From contig NZ_JACVPD010000003.1 in NCBI RefSeq assembly GCF_018882095.1, positions 124,001-188,000 of the forward strand: a stretch of DNA of 64,000 nt, given 5' to 3'. The DNA comes from Polynucleobacter sp. CS-Odin-A6. Its GTDB lineage: Bacteria > Pseudomonadota > Gammaproteobacteria > Burkholderiales > Burkholderiaceae. Shown here in pieces: positions 45,381 through 57,885 of this stretch. The notes beneath the pieces were generated by a model. The model saw only the letters and a list, made by a program, of their open reading frames with translations. It made no database searches and was not told where the DNA came from. Numbering within the stretch: position 1 is the first letter of the stretch; each line of letters begins with the position of its first letter. Made by a program: the position numbers and the translations under genes.

Positions 45381-47966
45381 TTAGACCGTAACCGTATCCG
45401 CAACATCGCTAAATGATTTGATCTTGTCAAAATTCATATATTGATAAACCTCACCCGCTTTCGCTTTTAAGGACTCTACTTGCTCCAAGTATTCTTGAGG
45501 AGTTGGTAAGCGACCTAAAAGAGCAGCGACTGCTGCAAGTTCAGCGGAAGCTAAAAATACCCGTGTATCAATCCCTAAGCGGTTAGGGAAGTTGCGAGTT
45601 GATGTAGACACTGCCGTCGAACCTTTGCGGATCTGTGCTTGGTTACCCATACAGAGCGAGCAACCTGGACTTTCCATACGAGCACCTGTGGCACCAAGCA
45701 TGCCATAGTAACCTTCTTCCATCAGAATCATTGCGTCCATCTTGGTTGGAGGAGCAATCCACAGGCGAGTAGGCATATCCTTTTTACCTTGAAGTACTTG
45801 ACCTGCTGCACGGAAGTGGCCAATGTTTGTCATGCAAGAGCCAATAAAGACTTCATCAATTTTTTCACCAGAAACTTCAGATAAGAACTTCACATCATCT
45901 GGATCGTTAGGGCAGGCTAAGATTGGTTCTTTAATATCAGTCATATCGATATCAATAATCTCTGCATAGTCTGCATTGGCATCTGGTTGGAGTAACTCCG
46001 GTTTAGCAATCCAAGCCTCCATTGCTTTGATACGACGGCCTAATGTACGTTTATCTTCATAGCCGTTTGCAATCATCCACTTCATCAAAGTAATATTGGA
46101 ACGCATGTACTCAATGATGGGTTCTTTATTGAGGTGAACAGTACATCCGCCTGCAGAACGCTCTGCAGAGGCATCTGACAACTCAAATGCTTGTTCAACT
46201 TTAAGATCAGGCAGGCCTTCGATCTCGAGAATGCGACCTGAGAAGATATTTTTCTTGCCTTGTTTCTCTACAGTCAACAAACCTTTTTTAATTGCATACA
46301 AAGGAATCGCATTCACCAAGTCCCGCAAAGTAATACCGGGTTGCATCTTGCCTTTGAAGCGGATCAATACCGACTCAGGCATATCCAAGGGCATGACACC
46401 AGTTGCGGCAGCAAACGCAACTAATCCAGAGCCCGCAGGGAAAGAAATACCAATCGGAAAGCGCGTATGGCTATCGCCACCAGTGCCGCAGGTATCAGGA
46501 AGAAGTAAACGATTTAACCAGCTATGAATTACGCCATCCCCTGGACGCAATGACACACCTCCACGGTTCGTCATGAATGGTGGTAATTCGTGTTGAGTGC
46601 GAATATCAACAGGCTTTGGATAGGCTGATGTGTGGCAAAACGATTGCATCACCAGATCGGAAGAGAATCCAAGGCATGCTAAATCCTTTAATTCATCGCG
46701 TGTCATCGGGCCAGTGGTATCTTGGGATCCCACCGTTGTCATGCGTGGTTCGCAATAGGTGCCTGGACGAACGCCTTGACCTTCTGGCAAACCGCAAGCG
46801 CGACCCACCATTTTTTGAGCCAGACTAAAACCTTTTTTACTGTCAGGAGGGCTCACCGGCACGCGGAACTCAGTAGATGCTGGCAGGCCCAGTGCTGCAC
46901 GGGCTTTAGCAGTTAAGCCACGACCAACGATGAGCGGAATGCGGCCACCAGCTCGGACCTCATCCAGAATGACGGGTGACTTCAGGGCAAAAGAGGCAAT
47001 TTCTTTACCATCTTTGAATGCCTTGCCTTCATAGGGGCGTAATTCAATCACATCACCCATATGCATTTGTGAAACATCTAATTCAATTGGAAGGGCGCCA
47101 GAGTCTTCCATTGTATTAAAGAAGATGGGGGCAATATTGGTACCGAGACAAACGCCGCCAAATCGTTTATTGGGTACGAAGGGAATATCTTGACCCGTCC
47201 ACCACAATACGGAGTTGGTGGCTGATTTACGTGAAGAGCCCGTACCTACAACATCGCCAACATAAGCAATTTGATTACCTTTTTTCTGCAGCGCTTCAAT
47301 TTGCTTCATTGGGCCACGAACGCCCGTCTCGTCTGGCTCTATGCCTGGACGAGGGTTCTTCAACATAATCGTTGCATGCAAGGGGATATCTGGTCGGCTC
47401 CATGCATCAGGAGCTGGTGATAGATCATCCGTATTAGTTTCACCAGTGACTTTGAATACAGTGAGCTTCATGCTCTCTGGAACAGCAGTCCGACTAGTAA
47501 ACCACTCTGCAGCTGCCCAACTTTGCAGAACTGCTTTTGCTTGAGCATTGCCTTTTTCGGCCAATTCTTGAACATCATGAAAGTAATCGAACATCAAGAG
47601 AGTTTTTTTCAGTGCAGCTGCTGCAGTATCTGCACATTCGGCATCAGAGAGTAATTCCACTAATGGCTTAATGTTGTAACCACCCAGCATGGTTCCTAAG
47701 AGATCGGTTGCTTGAATACGTGAAATTAATGGCGTTTTCTCGTTACCTTTGGCAACAGCATCTAAAAACTCTGCCTTAATTTTGGCTGCTTCATCAACCC
47801 CGGCAGGGACACGATTAGTAATAAGCTCAAGCAACTCGGCTTCGGTGCCTTTGGGAGGATTTTTCAGTAAACCGATTAGTTCAGCCGTTTGATCCTTGGT
47901 CAGGGGGAGGGCTGGAATTCCCAGCGCTGCGCGTTCGGCAACCTGGTGGTTGTAGGCTTCTAGCAT
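45381..47966 (-). CDS. acnB: Aconitate hydratase B
   Basis: This enzyme (861 residues from ATG 47966) interconverts citrate and isocitrate with a 4Fe-4S cluster. It has the AcnB domain order: N-terminal HEAT-like domain, swivelling domain, then the catalytic domains. The cluster cysteines lie in GSCMTNIGH and [10 protein letters not shown]. The frame opens 10 residues further up, but [18 protein letters not shown] is the canonical start, and AGGAAACACC precedes it. It is convergent with the purL unit; its promoter region faces pyrG. Confidence 0.96.
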   Translation of the reverse strand: MLEAYNHQVAERAALGIPALPLTKDQTAELIGLLKNPPKGTEAELLELITNRVPAGVDEAAKIKAEFLDAVAKGNEKTPLISRIQATDLLGTMLGGYNIKPLVELLSDAECADTAAAALKKTLLMFDYFHDVQELAEKGNAQAKAVLQSWAAAEWFTSRTAVPESMKLTVFKVTGETNTDDLSPAPDAWSRPDIPLHATIMLKNPRPGIEPDETGVRGPMKQIEALQKKGNQIAYVGDVVGTGSSRKSATNSVLWWTGQDIPFVPNKRFGGVCLGTNIAPIFFNTMEDSGALPIELDVSQMHMGDVIELRPYEGKAFKDGKEIASFALKSPVILDEVRAGGRIPLIVGRGLTAKARAALGLPASTEFRVPVSPPDSKKGFSLAQKMVGRACGLPEGQGVRPGTYCEPRMTTVGSQDTTGPMTRDELKDLACLGFSSDLVMQSFCHTSAYPKPVDIRTQHELPPFMTNRGGVSLRPGDGVIHSWLNRLLLPDTCGTGGDSHTRFPIGISFPAGSGLVAFAAATGVMPLDMPESVLIRFKGKMQPGITLRDLVNAIPLYAIKKGLLTVEKQGKKNIFSGRILEIEGLPDLKVEQAFELSDASAERSAGGCTVHLNKEPIIEYMRSNITLMKWMIANGYEDKRTLGRRIKAMEAWIAKPELLQPDANADYAEIIDIDMTDIKEPILACPNDPDDVKFLSEVSGEKIDEVFIGSCMTNIGHFRAAGQVLQGKKDMPTRLWIAPPTKMDAMILMEEGYYGMLGATGARMESPGCSLCMGNQAQIRKGSTAVSTSTRNFPNRLGIDTRVFLASAELAAVAALLGRLPTPQEYLEQVESLKAKAGEVYQYMNFDKIKSFSDVADTVTV

Positions 47967-48051
47967 GGTGTTTCCTATTGGGATAAAAATGGTCAATTCA
48001 AATGCTTGTAGAGAATTTTCTCCTGATTTACATGATTATAGTGGCAAATTT

Positions 48052-48069
48052 AAGTCTTATATAAGACTT
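48052..48069. promoter_or_regulatory. Perfect 18-bp palindrome upstream of acnB
   Basis: AAGTCTTATATAAGACTT is a perfect palindrome, with nearly symmetric ATTT/TAAAT flanks, centred about 95 bases upstream of the acnB start. No gene lies between 47967 and 48330. The size and symmetry fit an operator for a dimeric regulator, plausibly a GntR-type regulator of the TCA cycle. The regulator is not identified, and I found no second copy in the window by reading. Confidence 0.55.
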
Positions 48070-48299
48070 TAAATCCGAAAGCTTGATTATTTGAAGGCAT
48101 GTAGGCCTAAATTCGATTGAAAAGCACTTTTGACCCTGTGAATAGTCAAAAATTACTGAAAAAGAAGCGCTTTTATCTATGACACGATCAAGCGTGGATC
48201 CTGCCAAGAAAAAGTGACTAGATTGTGGCTGAGAATGGATTGCTAGCCAACTATTACAACGTTTTATGTCATTCCTGAATACTTGGTCGACGCTATCGT

Positions 48300-48305
48300 T
48301 ATAAT
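48300..48305 (+). promoter_or_regulatory. -10 hexamer of pyrG
   Basis: A perfect TATAAT lies 26 bases before the pyrG ATG. The hexamer at -35 distance (GAATAC) is poor. It is in the 364-base divergent gap between acnB and pyrG, which otherwise shows only the acnB palindrome. Confidence 0.4.
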
Positions 48306-48327
48306 TGATATTTCCAACAGAGCTTAA

Positions 48328-49992
<1,665 letters not shown>

Positions 49993-50001
49993 GAGAGTGC
50001 T

Positions 50002-50865
50002 ATGAGTGCATTTAAGTTATGTGGATTTGATGTGGGTTTACAGCACCGTTTCTTTTTGATTGCAGGAACTTGCGTGATTGAGTCAGAGCAATCAGCCTTA
50101 GACAATGCGGGTGCACTCAAAGAAATTACCAGTGCGCTTGGTATTCCATTCATTTATAAGTCCTCCTTTGATAAAGCCAACCGCTCTTCAGGCACCTCAT
50201 TCCGGGGCTTGGGAATGGAGAAGGGTCTAGAGATTCTGGCTCGCGTCAAGCGTGAAATTGGCGTGCCAGTATTGACAGATATTCATGACATTAGCGAGAT
50301 CGCACCCGTAGCCAAAGTAGTAGATGTTCTACAGACGCCCGCTTTTTTATGCAGACAAACCGACTTCATTCGAGCTTGCGCGCAAAGTGGTAAACCAGTG
50401 AATTTTAAGAAGGGTCAGTTTTTATCTCCCCATGAGATGCTCAATGTGATGGATAAGGCTCGCGCTGCGGCTAGCGAGGTAAATCTTCCGGATCAATTTA
50501 TGGTTTGTGAGCGTGGTGCTTCATTTGGATACAACAACCTAGTTTCGGATATGCGCAGCTTAGCTATTTTGCGTGAGTCTCATGCTCCAGTCGTTTTTGA
50601 TGCAACTCATTCAGTTCAACTTCCCGGCGGGCAGGGTAATTCAAGCGGCGGGCAACGTGAATTTGTGCCTGTATTAGCCCGCGCTGCTGTTGCAGTCGGT
50701 ATTAGTGGTTTATTCATGGAGACCCATCCAGATCCATCTAAAGCACTTTCTGATGGTCCGAATGCAGTGCCACTTCATCTCATGAAAGAATTGCTTGAGT
50801 CTTTAGTGGCAATTGATTCAGTTGTAAAAAAATCAGGCTCTTTTTTAGAAGACAGTTTTAAGTAA
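50002..50865 (+). CDS. kdsA: 3-deoxy-8-phosphooctulonate synthase (KDO-8-P synthase)
   Basis: This 287-residue TIM-barrel aldolase condenses PEP with arabinose 5-phosphate for lipopolysaccharide KDO. Blocks: [46 protein letters not shown] and [16 protein letters not shown]. It lies 9 bases after pyrG. Its presence implies a KDO-containing outer membrane. Confidence 0.96.
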   Translation: MSAFKLCGFDVGLQHRFFLIAGTCVIESEQSALDNAGALKEITSALGIPFIYKSSFDKANRSSGTSFRGLGMEKGLEILARVKREIGVPVLTDIHDISEIAPVAKVVDVLQTPAFLCRQTDFIRACAQSGKPVNFKKGQFLSPHEMLNVMDKARAAASEVNLPDQFMVCERGASFGYNNLVSDMRSLAILRESHAPVVFDATHSVQLPGGQGNSSGGQREFVPVLARAAVAVGISGLFMETHPDPSKALSDGPNAVPLHLMKELLESLVAIDSVVKKSGSFLEDSFK

Positions 50866-52185
<1,320 letters not shown>

Positions 52186-52206
52186 ATATTAAAAGGCTCA
52201 TAAGCT

Positions 52207-52530
52207 ATGCGGATCGTCATTTACTCTATGCTGCTATTGCTCATCGCAATACAGTACCCACTTTGGTTGGGTAAGGGTGGATGGCTGAAAGTTTATGAGA
52301 TGGAAAAGCAACTTGAACTACAGCAAGCCAAGAATAGCCTGCTGAGCTTGCGTAATGCCAAACTCACTGGAGATGTTAATGATTTAAAGGATGGCACTCG
52401 AGCCAGTGAAGAGCGTGCCCGGGTTGAGCATGGCATGATTAAGGAAGGCGAATTCTTTGTGCAGATTTTGCCCGCTGAAAAAGCATCTGCCAGCCAGATG
52501 GATGGCGTAAAGCCAGCAACTACTAAATAG
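52207..52530 (+). CDS. ftsB: Cell division protein FtsB
   Basis: This 107-residue bitopic protein has a membrane span at about 4-21 (IYSMLLLLIAIQYPLWL, GKGGW after it) and a coiled coil (about 30-65) rich in Glu, Leu and Gln, then ARVEHGMIKEGEFFVQIL, the FtsB hallmark region. It forms the FtsQLB divisome complex. The eno-ftsB linkage is conserved across proteobacteria. Confidence 0.93.
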   Translation: MRIVIYSMLLLLIAIQYPLWLGKGGWLKVYEMEKQLELQQAKNSLLSLRNAKLTGDVNDLKDGTRASEERARVEHGMIKEGEFFVQILPAEKASASQMDGVKPATTK

Positions 52531-52566
52531 CAATTAGTAGCTTCTGAGTAACTACGTAGTAAATAC

Positions 52567-53532
52567 TTAGTGGCCTCTAGACGGAGGTCTTGTAGCATCA
52601 GTCAATAAATCAGTTTTAAAGACTTGCCTGCAATCGACTGCATCAAATTGATAGACCTTGGCACAGAAATCACACTCCGTCTCAACTGCACCTTGCTCAG
52701 CCAGAATGCTTTCAACCTCTTCCTCGCCTAACATTCTGAGAACATCTGCAACCTTAGTACGCGAACATCTGCAGGAGAAATGAATAGGGCGAGCTGGAAA
52801 GCTACGAACGCCATTTTCTGCGGATTCTTCTAAAAAGAGGCGTCGCAAAATTGTTTCCGGGGGAAGAGTCAGCAGCTCTTCATCCGTAATCGTTTCACCC
52901 AAAATCTGAATACGTCTCCAGCCTTCTGCTGCTAGTTGTGGATCTAGATGTGCATGTCCTCCAGAATCGGGCAAGCGCTGCAAGAGCAGGCCACCTACAT
53001 GCGTGTCATTAGATGCCAGCCAAATTCGAGTGTCGAGTTGCTCAGAGTTTTGCATATACAGGGCGATGGCTTCCGCTGCACTAGTGACCGGTTTAATTAC
53101 TGTGCCATGGTGCTCCTGCAAGGCCACAATCCCTTGGTAAGGGGGTTGGCCAGGTTGACGATCGGCTGGGTCAAGGGTAATCACGAGACGACCCGTGTTC
53201 TCCGCATCCAATAACTCACTTAGAGAGGCATTTGGGTCAATAGTAGATGCGTCCAAAGACAACTTCACCGTTGCTCGCATTGTGAGGTCAGAATTACATT
53301 CCACAACGAGGAGCTGAATAGGCCCTTTGCTTTGCGCTTGAATAATCAAGGTGCCATTGAACTTTAGGCTAGCGCTTAACAGGGTGGCTGCACCAACAAA
53401 GTCACCCAGTATTCGCCGGACTACCGGTGGGTCATTACGGCGCTCTAAAACAGCCTGCCAGGCGCTGCTAATCGAAACAATCTCCCCGCGGACAGGGGCG
53501 CCATCACAGATAAAAACCAGTAATTCATTCAT
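52567..53532 (-). CDS. hslO: Redox-regulated chaperone Hsp33
   Basis: About 321 residues from ATG 53532 (the frame opens 25 residues further up, without family likeness). An N-terminal substrate-binding domain is followed by a C-terminal zinc centre with CRC-type and CDFC cysteine pairs (CSCRCSRTK ... CDFCAKVY). Oxidation releases zinc and turns on holdase activity under peroxide or bleach stress. It is convergent with ftsB and divergent from gltX. Confidence 0.94.
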   Translation of the reverse strand: MNELLVFICDGAPVRGEIVSISSAWQAVLERRNDPPVVRRILGDFVGAATLLSASLKFNGTLIIQAQSKGPIQLLVVECNSDLTMRATVKLSLDASTIDPNASLSELLDAENTGRLVITLDPADRQPGQPPYQGIVALQEHHGTVIKPVTSAAEAIALYMQNSEQLDTRIWLASNDTHVGGLLLQRLPDSGGHAHLDPQLAAEGWRRIQILGETITDEELLTLPPETILRRLFLEESAENGVRSFPARPIHFSCRCSRTKVADVLRMLGEEEVESILAEQGAVETECDFCAKVYQFDAVDCRQVFKTDLLTDATRPPSRGH

Positions 53533-53609
53533 AGGTGAAAGTATCCCCTTTTTTGAGAATCTAGGTCGGATTTCGAGCAATTCAAAGCCGATCTGAGATA
53601 ATGTCATTT

Positions 53610-55004
53610 ATGCATATACGTACACGTTTCGCCCCTAGTCCAACGGGCTTCATTCATTTGGGCAACCTTCGCAGCGCCCTATATCCATGGGCATTTGCCC
53701 GCCACAACCAGGGCGACTTCATTTTACGAATTGAAGATACCGATTTAGAGCGCTCTACCCAGGAAGCGGTGGACGTCATTATTGAGGGTATGGCATGGCT
53801 CGGCTTGGATTTAGACGAAGGGCCAATCTACCAAATGCAACGGATCGATCGTTACCGTGAAGTCGTCAAGCAGATGCTTAGTGCGGGTCTTGCTTATCCC
53901 TGCTATATGAGCGAGGACGAGCTCAATCGGCTACGGGATCAACAAATGGCCAATAAAGAAAAGCCACGCTATAACGGTTTATGGCGACCCGAACCAGGCA
54001 AAACTCTCCCCCCAATACCAGAAGGTGTTTCACCAGTTATTCGCTTTAAGAATCCGATGGGTGAATCCGTTATTTGGAAGGATGCAGTTAAGGGACAAAT
54101 TGAGATCAGCAATGATGAGTTAGATGATTTAGTCATTGCTCGTCCTGACGGGACGCCTACTTATAATTTTTGTGTAGTTGTCGATGATCTGGATATGAAT
54201 ATTACGCATGTCATTCGCGGCGATGATCACGTTAACAATACGCCACGCCAAATTAATATCATGAAGGCGCTTGGTGGTTCGCCACCAGTCTATGCCCATC
54301 TACCAACAGTACTCAATGAGTCTGGTGAAAAAATGAGTAAGCGTAATGGCGCCATGAGTGTGCGCGATTATCAAAAAGCAGGCTATCTACCAGAAGCAAT
54401 TTTGAACTACCTAGCAAGGTTAGGGTGGTCACATGGGGATGCTGAGATTTTTACGAAAGAACAATTTGTAGATTGGTTTGACCTAGATAATCTCGGAAGA
54501 TCTCCAGCCCAACACAATCCTGAAAAATTACTCTGGTTGAATCACCAATATATTCAGAATGCGGATCCCGCAGTGTTAGCAGAATCGACCACGCCCTTCG
54601 CACATGCACTAGGCATTGATACAGAGCAGGGGCCTCATTTTGTTGAGGTAGTTGCTTTGTTAAAAGATCGCGCGAACACCCTAATTGAAATTGCGGAAGG
54701 CGCTAAGCTGTTTTACCTACCAGCTCCTGAACATAGTAAAGAACACATCGCTGCAAATATTCCCAAAGAAATTGTTCCAGCGATGAAAGATTTAATCGCG
54801 GCCATCGGCAATGCTGAACATACGAAGGCGGCATATGGCTTAGCATTTAAAGAGGTGCTAGCAAAGCATCAGATCAAGATGCCAGCCTTAGCAATGCCTG
54901 TACGTTACGCTTTATTTGCCACAACCCAGACCCCGGCGATTGATTCTGTTTTGGTCGTATTGGGTAAGGACGAGGCTATACGCCGGCTTTCCAAGGTCGT
55001 CTAA
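53610..55004 (+). CDS. gltX: Glutamyl-tRNA synthetase
   Basis: This class I synthetase (464 residues from ATG 53610; ATG 53601 is also possible) has the HIGH-like signature in [19 protein letters not shown] and the KMSKS-like EKMSKRNG. It charges tRNA-Glu. The gene is followed by a cluster of tRNA-Ala, tRNA-Glu and tRNA-Asp, so the enzyme and one of its substrates are neighbours. Confidence 0.96.
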   Translation: MHIRTRFAPSPTGFIHLGNLRSALYPWAFARHNQGDFILRIEDTDLERSTQEAVDVIIEGMAWLGLDLDEGPIYQMQRIDRYREVVKQMLSAGLAYPCYMSEDELNRLRDQQMANKEKPRYNGLWRPEPGKTLPPIPEGVSPVIRFKNPMGESVIWKDAVKGQIEISNDELDDLVIARPDGTPTYNFCVVVDDLDMNITHVIRGDDHVNNTPRQINIMKALGGSPPVYAHLPTVLNESGEKMSKRNGAMSVRDYQKAGYLPEAILNYLARLGWSHGDAEIFTKEQFVDWFDLDNLGRSPAQHNPEKLLWLNHQYIQNADPAVLAESTTPFAHALGIDTEQGPHFVEVVALLKDRANTLIEIAEGAKLFYLPAPEHSKEHIAANIPKEIVPAMKDLIAAIGNAEHTKAAYGLAFKEVLAKHQIKMPALAMPVRYALFATTQTPAIDSVLVVLGKDEAIRRLSKVV

Positions 55005-55012
55005 TCCAGAAT

Positions 55013-55042
55013 TTGCGTCTTCCTGCAAAAATAGGATAAAAT
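55013..55042 (+). promoter_or_regulatory. Candidate promoter of the tRNA-Ala/Glu/Asp cluster
   Basis: TTGCGT (55013-55018) and TAAAAT (55037-55042) are 18 bases apart, about 44 bases before tRNA-Ala. This is a reasonable sigma-70 match placed right after gltX. Confidence 0.45.
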
Positions 55043-55085
55043 CTTGGATTGTTTTGAGTGTCTTGTAGATTTTTAGCGAGATTAC

Positions 55086-55161
<76 letters not shown>

Positions 55162-55199
55162 AGCATTTGAAATAGCAGTATTCGTTTTTAGTGGTCCAG

Positions 55200-55275
55200 G
55201 TCCCCATCGTCTAGAGGCCTAGGACATCACCCTTTCACGGTGAGTACGGGGGTTCGAATCCCCCTGGGGACGCCA
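55200..55275 (+). tRNA. tRNA-Glu (anticodon TTC)
   Basis: 76 bases. Acceptor GTCCCCA pairs with TGGGGAC, the anticodon loop CTTTCAC holds TTC, discriminator G and encoded CCA. Middle gene of the cluster; gltX, encoding its synthetase, lies just upstream. Confidence 0.97.
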
Positions 55276-55332
55276 AGAATTTTGGCTAGTTGTGAGTTGA
55301 AGTAAGTGACACAAGTAGCATTCGTTGTAATT

Positions 55333-55409
55333 GGAGCGGTAGTTCAGTTGGTTAGAATATCGGCCTGTCACGCCGAGGGTCGCGGGTTCGAGTCCCGTCC
55401 GCTCCGCCA
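55333..55409 (+). tRNA. tRNA-Asp (anticodon GTC)
   Basis: 77 bases. Acceptor GGAGCGG pairs with CCGCTCC, the anticodon loop CTGTCAC holds GTC, discriminator G and encoded CCA. Last tRNA of the cluster; a strong terminator follows. Confidence 0.97.
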
Positions 55410-55419
55410 AATGTAATCA

Positions 55420-55449
55420 AAAAGCCCCTTTTTAAAGGGGCTTTTTTTA
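55420..55449 (+). terminator. Rho-independent terminator of the tRNA cluster
   Basis: AAAGCCCCTTT and AAAGGGGCTTT pair around a short TT loop, followed by TTTTT, 11 bases after tRNA-Asp. Confidence 0.9.
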
Positions 55450-55530
55450 TATCCTAAATCTTCCTAAGTCATCTCATCGGTTTAGTTGCTTCAAAAATAA
55501 AAGCCTATCAAAGACTCCCTTATATGACCT

Positions 55531-55572
55531 TTTATTCTTTAAAGTATTTAAATACAATTTATTCTTTTAAAG
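55531..55572. promoter_or_regulatory. Repeat-palindrome-repeat element upstream of the SMR gene
   Basis: TTTATTCTTTAAAG (55531-55544) and TTTATTCTTTTAAAG (55558-55572) are direct repeats flanking the perfect 12-base palindrome GTATTTAAATAC (55544-55555). The element lies 50 bases before the SMR start in an AT-rich gap (55450-55621) with no gene. It may bind a regulator of the transporter. Confidence 0.4.
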
Positions 55573-55621
55573 AGTTCCATCGCTAGAATCTATTATCGAA
55601 ATATTGACAGGGGGATATCTT

Positions 55622-55954
55622 ATGAATTACCTCATGCTTTTGGCAGCAATTATTGCTGAAGTTTCAGCCACTTCCGCCTTGAAGGCTTCGGATGGCTTTA
55701 CCAAATTTTGGCCCTCCTTGATAGTAATCGTTGGATATGCTTCAGCCTTTTTCTTGCTCTCTCTTTTGGTGAAAGCAATACCCGTAGGCATTGTCTATGC
55801 AATTTGGTGCGGAGTGGGAATAGCGCTTATAGCAGTCGTGGGCTGGTTTTATTTAGACCAAAAACTCGATTTACCAGCAATCTTAGGAATTCTTCTGATC
55901 ACTGCGGGTGTTGTAGTAATAAGCCTGTTCTCAAGCTCTATGCCGGATTCATGA
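55622..55954 (+). CDS. Small multidrug resistance (SMR/EmrE-type) transporter
   Basis: This 110-residue protein has four predicted membrane spans. Glu13 in AAIIAEVSATSALKASDGF matches the essential Glu14 of EmrE, which couples proton and cation export. GIVYAIWCGVGIALIAVVGW in the third/fourth helix region is a family block. SMR proteins export quaternary ammonium compounds, guanidinium or polyamines; which applies here is not visible. ATG 55622 gives the normal N-terminus. Confidence 0.92.
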   Translation: MNYLMLLAAIIAEVSATSALKASDGFTKFWPSLIVIVGYASAFFLLSLLVKAIPVGIVYAIWCGVGIALIAVVGWFYLDQKLDLPAILGILLITAGVVVISLFSSSMPDS

Positions 55955-56073
55955 AATAACGAATTTTTAGTTACTCAGTAAAAAGAGCGCTAAAACTGCC
56001 AATACGCTTATTAGGTGAATGATGGTTTATCCACTAAAATAGTGGAGTTTCCCTAAGGTACCCATTCTCCCCA

Positions 56074-57189
56074 ATGTTATTCCAACCAAAATTATTAGTT
56101 ACTGGAGCAAATGGCTTTATTGGCGGAGCTTTGACAGCGAAGCTATTTGCCAATGGTCAGTCTCGGGATGCCATTTTTTTAATTCGTTCAAGCACTCCCG
56201 AAGAGGGATTAATGAGGTTGGCAAAAACCTTAAGAGGACATGGCCTCACTACCAGCCAGTTACTGAATCTAAAACTTGATCAGATTTTGTGCGGAGATTT
56301 GAATGTAGTTAATCGCTGGATTGATGATCCCCGGCTCAAGTCTGTTGAAAATGTTGTGAGTTCTGCGGCAGTAGCATCTTTTGGAAATCATCCCTCTATC
56401 TGGCCCACTAATGTGGATGGAGTATTAAATATGGCTCATGGCTTGAGTCATATCTGTAAGTTGAAGCGATTTATTCATATTGGTACTGCAATGGCTTGCG
56501 GATTAGATTCTCCTAACCCGGTTCCCGAGGGTTATGACGGTGGTGCGCAAACTCACCATTTTTTAGAATATACCTACAGTAAATATGAGGTGGAGCGACG
56601 TTTAAAAGAAGAGTTGCCTAACTTACCTTTGATCATAGCGAGGCCATCCATTGTTGTTGGACATACTAAGTTAGGCTGCAAGGCATCTGGAAGTATCTTT
56701 TGGGTTTTCAGAATGGCTTTAGCACTGAAGGCATTCCCCTGTGCCTTGGAACAACGTATTGATGTTGTTCCTGTAGATTATTGTGCTGATGCGCTTTACA
56801 TGCTTTTGACTAAACCAATTCTGAAGTACAGTTCGTACCATATATCGGCCGGGGAAAAGCATTCCTCCAGTTTTGCTGAAATTGAAGAATCCATTTCCGA
56901 AGCGACGGGCAAACCTAGGATGAAGAATTATCAGCAAAAGTCATATGAACAAATCCTGCAGATGAGAGATCAGTTTAAAAATCTTCTTGGGGAATGTAAT
57001 CGTCGGATTGTTGCTAAAGCCATTAAAACCTACGGAAATTTTTCTACCCTTGAGCTTGCTTTTGATAACTCAAGATTGATTGAAGAGGGTATGGATTATC
57101 CCACTCCATTAGCAAAGTATGCGGGGCTGTGCGAGCTGACCAGTCAGGGTATTCTCATTTCTGAGCAAATGAAATTTGATTACAAATAA
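56074..57189 (+). CDS. NAD(P)-dependent extended SDR / epimerase-like protein
   Basis: This 371-residue Rossmann protein starts with LLVTGANGFIGGALTAKL and has the catalytic YSKYEVE (Tyr-x3-Lys) after HIGTAMACG, in the pattern of the extended SDR / NAD-binding-4 (thioester-reductase-like) group. The C-terminal 120 residues, with the FAEIEESISEATGKPRM stretch, define the substrate part and are not recognised. Acyl-CoA or sugar substrates are both possible. It stands alone between the SMR gene and an outer-membrane protein gene and has no obvious pathway partner. Confidence 0.75.
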   Translation: MLFQPKLLVTGANGFIGGALTAKLFANGQSRDAIFLIRSSTPEEGLMRLAKTLRGHGLTTSQLLNLKLDQILCGDLNVVNRWIDDPRLKSVENVVSSAAVASFGNHPSIWPTNVDGVLNMAHGLSHICKLKRFIHIGTAMACGLDSPNPVPEGYDGGAQTHHFLEYTYSKYEVERRLKEELPNLPLIIARPSIVVGHTKLGCKASGSIFWVFRMALALKAFPCALEQRIDVVPVDYCADALYMLLTKPILKYSSYHISAGEKHSSSFAEIEESISEATGKPRMKNYQQKSYEQILQMRDQFKNLLGECNRRIVAKAIKTYGNFSTLELAFDNSRLIEEGMDYPTPLAKYAGLCELTSQGILISEQMKFDYK

Positions 57190-57241
57190 TATAGTTGCGA
57201 TATCATTTATCCATCTTGATAAAAATACTTATAAAGTTTAT

Positions 57242-57796
57242 ATGAAAAAGCTAGTTATCCTATTGCTAGTTTTGCTTAGCCCTGCAGCCCATGCCCAGTC
57301 ACAAAATTTCGAAGGTTTTGGTTTATCTATTGACTACGCATTGAATGCTATTACGGATAAGTCTACGCCGGGAGACTCTGTTATCTCTAAAAGCGGTATA
57401 CCTTCTATCACTGCTGATGCTTATAAGGCCATTTCAGATAGTTGGTTAGTGGGTGTGTATGGTAATTATGATCTTGGCACCACTGATACATCGGGAGGCG
57501 ACCCAGATGCTCACAACCCTTTTGAATTCGGGGGGAAAGTTGGATATGCCATTACCGAAAAATGGATGGCATACGCCAAGCTGGGATGGTCGTGGTCTAA
57601 ATATTCTTCACCTGGCTATTACCAGTGGATGAATGGGCCGAGCTACGGTATTGGCGCTGAATATCTTATAACCAAGAATCTGTTTGCCCGAGTTGAAGTG
57701 TCACAGCAAAACTATAAAACTCTTAACTGGGGTGATGGCTCTAGTGATAAGGTCAATATTAATTCTTATGGCGCTGGTTTGGGGTGGAGATTTTAG
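57242..57796 (+). CDS. Outer-membrane beta-barrel protein, OmpW/Opa-like
   Basis: This 184-residue protein has a signal peptide (MKKLVILLLVLLSPAAHA, cleaved before QSQ) and alternating-polarity beta strands. It ends in SYGAGLGWRF, a terminal aromatic (Phe) as needed for BAM recognition. It looks like a small 8-strand barrel of the outer-membrane-beta-barrel family. Function is unknown. The longer frame from 57176 overlaps the upstream gene and is rejected because of the signal peptide. Confidence 0.82.
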   Translation: MKKLVILLLVLLSPAAHAQSQNFEGFGLSIDYALNAITDKSTPGDSVISKSGIPSITADAYKAISDSWLVGVYGNYDLGTTDTSGGDPDAHNPFEFGGKVGYAITEKWMAYAKLGWSWSKYSSPGYYQWMNGPSYGIGAEYLITKNLFARVEVSQQNYKTLNWGDGSSDKVNINSYGAGLGWRF

Positions 57797-57848
57797 AAGT
57801 TAAGTAACTCCATTTCACACTATATTTTCAAACTTGACTGTAGTTATT

Positions 57849-57885
57849 AGCCCAAATAAACCTACTTATTTGGGCTTATTTTTTT
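57849..57885. terminator. Rho-independent terminator between the barrel protein and M48 genes
   Basis: AGCCCAAATAA (57849-57859) and TTATTTGGGCT (57866-57876) form a perfect 11-base stem with a 6-base loop, then a T-rich run to 57885. It overlaps the last codons of the M48 gene on the other strand. Confidence 0.85.

Noticed and set aside
52551-52560. ACTACGTAGT palindrome between ftsB and hslO as terminator
   Set aside because: Only 10 bases, no loop and no T-run.
55219-55410. ORF across tRNA-Glu and tRNA-Asp on the minus strand (starts MAERTGLEPATLGVTG)
   Set aside because: It is an antisense reading of the two tRNA genes. This type of sequence is a well-known false protein in databases.
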